Part shown: positions 5,819 through 6,823 of the stretch, in pieces | Layout of the letters: each line of letters opens with the position of its first letter | How positions within the stretch are numbered: position 1 is the stretch's first letter | Source of the DNA: Nonlabens sp. | GTDB lineage: Bacteria > Bacteroidota > Bacteroidia > Flavobacteriales > Flavobacteriaceae | Length of the DNA: 6,823 nt | Direction: 5' to 3' | Assembly (NCBI GenBank): GCA_030731685.1 | Contig: JANQTO010000089.1 | Location: 1-6,823, forward strand | Translations under genes and position numbers: made by a program | Notes under the pieces: model-generated | Seen by the model: only the letters and a program-made list of their open reading frames with translations | Told to the model about the DNA's origin: nothing | The model's database searches: none

Positions 5819-6244
5819 TTAAGCAAATTAAGCGCTACAGAAATCGCAGGCTTAAATGTTCCCGTACCAGTTCAAATAGGTGGTTCTATGACAAAACCAA
5901 ATGTAAATGTGAACTTACAAGGAGCTATTACTAACCTAACAAATCAGATTGTTGCCATTCAAACGGCTAAGCTAAAAGATAAAGGACAAGACGCCATAAA
6001 CAACGCAGTTAACAACGCTCTAGGCGGTAAAAACCCACTAACGGGCATTAAAGATGTTATTTCAGGAAATAAAGAATCCACAAGCGGAAGTGGTAATCCC
6101 ATAACAGGGAACAAACCTATAGATTCAACATCCATAAAACGCGCTAAAGACTCTATTTTACAAGCAGCAAAAAAGAAAGCTGCGGACGATGCTAAGAAAG
6201 CTGCTGCAAACGCGCTGAATAATATGTTTAAAAAGAAGAACTAG
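5816..6244 (+). CDS. C-terminal part of the AsmA-like protein, separated by the in-frame stop
   Basis: This 142-codon stretch is in the same frame as the preceding AsmA-like gene (offset 2280 nt, divisible by 3), with one stop codon and three sense codons between. Its first part, LLSKLSATEIAGLNVPVPVQIGGSM, looks like the normal continuation of the AsmA C-terminal domain, followed by an amphipathic Lys/Gln stretch. The end is a low-complexity tail: a GNK/NPLTG/NPITG linker, then an Ala/Lys/Asp-rich segment closing in MFKKKN. It has no signal peptide or membrane segment, so a separately made polypeptide would stay in the cytoplasm, away from the periplasmic N-terminal part. The TTG at 5816 is a formal start only. 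It is best read as a remnant or continuation of the upstream gene. A strong terminator follows. Confidence 0.7.
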   Translation: MLSKLSATEIAGLNVPVPVQIGGSMTKPNVNVNLQGAITNLTNQIVAIQTAKLKDKGQDAINNAVNNALGGKNPLTGIKDVISGNKESTSGSGNPITGNKPIDSTSIKRAKDSILQAAKKKAADDAKKAAANALNNMFKKKN

Positions 6245-6298
6245 GTAACAATTTTATAATTCCATTTACGGCAGGAAATTGGGACATAAATTTCAAAG

Positions 6299-6328
6299 AA
6301 AAAACCGCAACGATATTGCGGTTTTTTT
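6299..6328. terminator. Bidirectional Rho-independent terminator between convergent genes
   Basis: AAAAAACCGCAA (6299-6310) pairs perfectly with TTGCGGTTTTTT (6316-6327) around a 5-nt loop, with seven T's on the plus strand and six A's on the opposite flank. The A/T symmetry allows termination of both the AsmA-like operon (stop at 6244) and the minus-strand M28 peptidase gene (stop at 6354). Apart from this hairpin, I see nothing else in the 109-nt gap. Confidence 0.9.
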
Positions 6329-6353
6329 AATGTCTAGCTTGAAAATAGTTGCG

Positions 6354-6823
6354 TCAGAATGTAATCTCTTTCTCTACGTTGCTACCGTTACGACTAACCG
6401 TTACACGCGTTGTCTGGCCAGGATTAAATGAAGATAGCGCTCGCATATAGCTCATCATATCCACGACAGTGCTATCGCCCATCTTAACGACAATATCTCC
6501 TTTGAGCAGGCCAGCTTTTTGCGCTGGTTTGTCTTCACTAACGCCATCTATACGCATACCTTTTCCTGTAAAAAGATAATCTGGAACAACACCAAGTCCT
6601 ACTTTAAATCGCGGGACTTCTTCACTCTCATTTTTAGTTTTTCTAAAAGACAGCTTTCCAGCATTATCGCTCTCTCTTGTGATGCGGTAGATATAATCGG
6701 CTATTTGCTGCATGCCTTTATAGTTTAGCTTGTTTGCGTCGTCACCAGGCTTGTGATAATCTTCATGCTGGCCTGTGAAAAAATGCAACACAGGTATGTC
6801 GTTAAGGTAAAAGGACGTGTGGT
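6354..6823 (-). CDS. M28 family zinc peptidase with C-terminal PDZ domain (partial, N-terminus outside the window)
   Basis: The visible 155 residues begin inside the catalytic domain: HTSFYLNDIPVLHFFTG, then QHEDYHKPGDDANKLNY. This matches the end of M28 (aminopeptidase-like) domains. The first His belongs to the conserved SDHxSF segment, and the His of DYHKPGDD corresponds to the last zinc ligand. A linker rich in Lys/Glu leads to a PDZ domain of about 80 residues (GLGVVPDYLF through KAGLLKGDIVVKMGD to VEKEITF), which ends the protein. M28-PDZ proteins are common in Bacteroidota and are usually exported, but the signal peptide would lie beyond 6823. The PDZ domain probably binds substrate or partner C-termini. 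The GTG at 6791 is an internal valine (IPVLHF), not a start. The gene converges on the AsmA-like operon and shares its terminator. Confidence 0.88.
   Translation of the reverse strand, partial: HTSFYLNDIPVLHFFTGQHEDYHKPGDDANKLNYKGMQQIADYIYRITRESDNAGKLSFRKTKNESEEVPRFKVGLGVVPDYLFTGKGMRIDGVSEDKPAQKAGLLKGDIVVKMGDSTVVDMMSYMRALSSFNPGQTTRVTVSRNGSNVEKEITF

Noticed and set aside
6055..6243. Lys/Ala-rich low-complexity tail as a separate small DNA-binding protein
   Set aside because: It is in frame with, and contiguous to, the AsmA C-terminal domain, and has no start of its own.
6519..6728. 69-codon plus-strand ORF opposite the M28-PDZ gene
   Set aside because: Lies across the linker, PDZ and M28 coding regions on the other strand, which are well supported.
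6789..6791. GTG as start codon of a 145-residue protein
   Set aside because: The frame continues to the window edge as HTSFYLNDIPVLHFF, a conserved M28 stretch, so the GTG is an internal valine.
1..6823. Search for CRISPR arrays, tRNA/rRNA genes, IS elements, toxin–antitoxin or defence systems
   Set aside because: I found no repeat–spacer pattern, no RNA gene signature, and no transposase, integrase or defence domains. All substantial ORFs are accounted for by housekeeping or envelope families.

Overview
The window looks like an ordinary chromosomal segment of a marine-type Flavobacteriaceae bacterium (Bacteroidota). The evidence is an AT-rich sequence with a PorP/SprF-type T9SS outer-membrane protein, a flavobacterial-style HPPK–deoxynucleoside kinase fusion, Bacteroidota -7 promoter elements (TAnnTTTG) placed against start codons, and almost no Shine-Dalgarno sequences. 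A more exact genus cannot be justified from the sequence alone.

Layout. Positions 1-26 probably hold the last codons of an upstream gene, possibly a T9SS-exported adhesin. Next is a PorP/SprF family gene (49-1047, +), closed by a strong hairpin terminator (1071-1104). The T-tract of that terminator overlaps the promoter of a SpoU/TrmH RNA 2'-O-methyltransferase gene (1110-1667, +). This gene converges on, and overlaps by 30 nt, a minus-strand gene encoding a two-domain HPPK (FolK)–deoxynucleoside kinase fusion (1638 to about 2774). The ~130-nt region 2706-2837 holds the uncertain start of the fusion gene and the divergent promoter of the next transcript.

The plus-strand pair 2838-6244 encodes a queuosine-precursor (VUT/YhhQ family) transporter, coupled through TAATG to a long AsmA-like envelope protein. 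The AsmA-like gene is split by a single in-frame TAA at 5804-5806, and its conserved C-terminal part continues in the same frame to 6244. A bidirectional terminator (6299-6328) separates it from the 3' end of a convergent minus-strand M28 zinc peptidase with a C-terminal PDZ domain, which runs off the window at 6823.

Functional themes are folate and deoxynucleotide salvage (fusion enzyme), RNA modification (SpoU enzyme and queuosine precursor uptake) and the cell envelope (PorP/SprF, AsmA-like protein, M28-PDZ peptidase). I see no phage, IS, CRISPR, toxin-antitoxin or other defence system, and no convincing new multi-gene system. The items most worth a second look are: the in-frame stop in the AsmA-like gene with a perfect TAAGGAG and TTG immediately after it; the absence of a normal start codon before the conserved HPPK N-terminus; a 16-bp perfect palindrome, CGCTTTCGCGAAAGCG, present twice in different reading phases; and the terminator/promoter overlap with probable leaderless transcripts.
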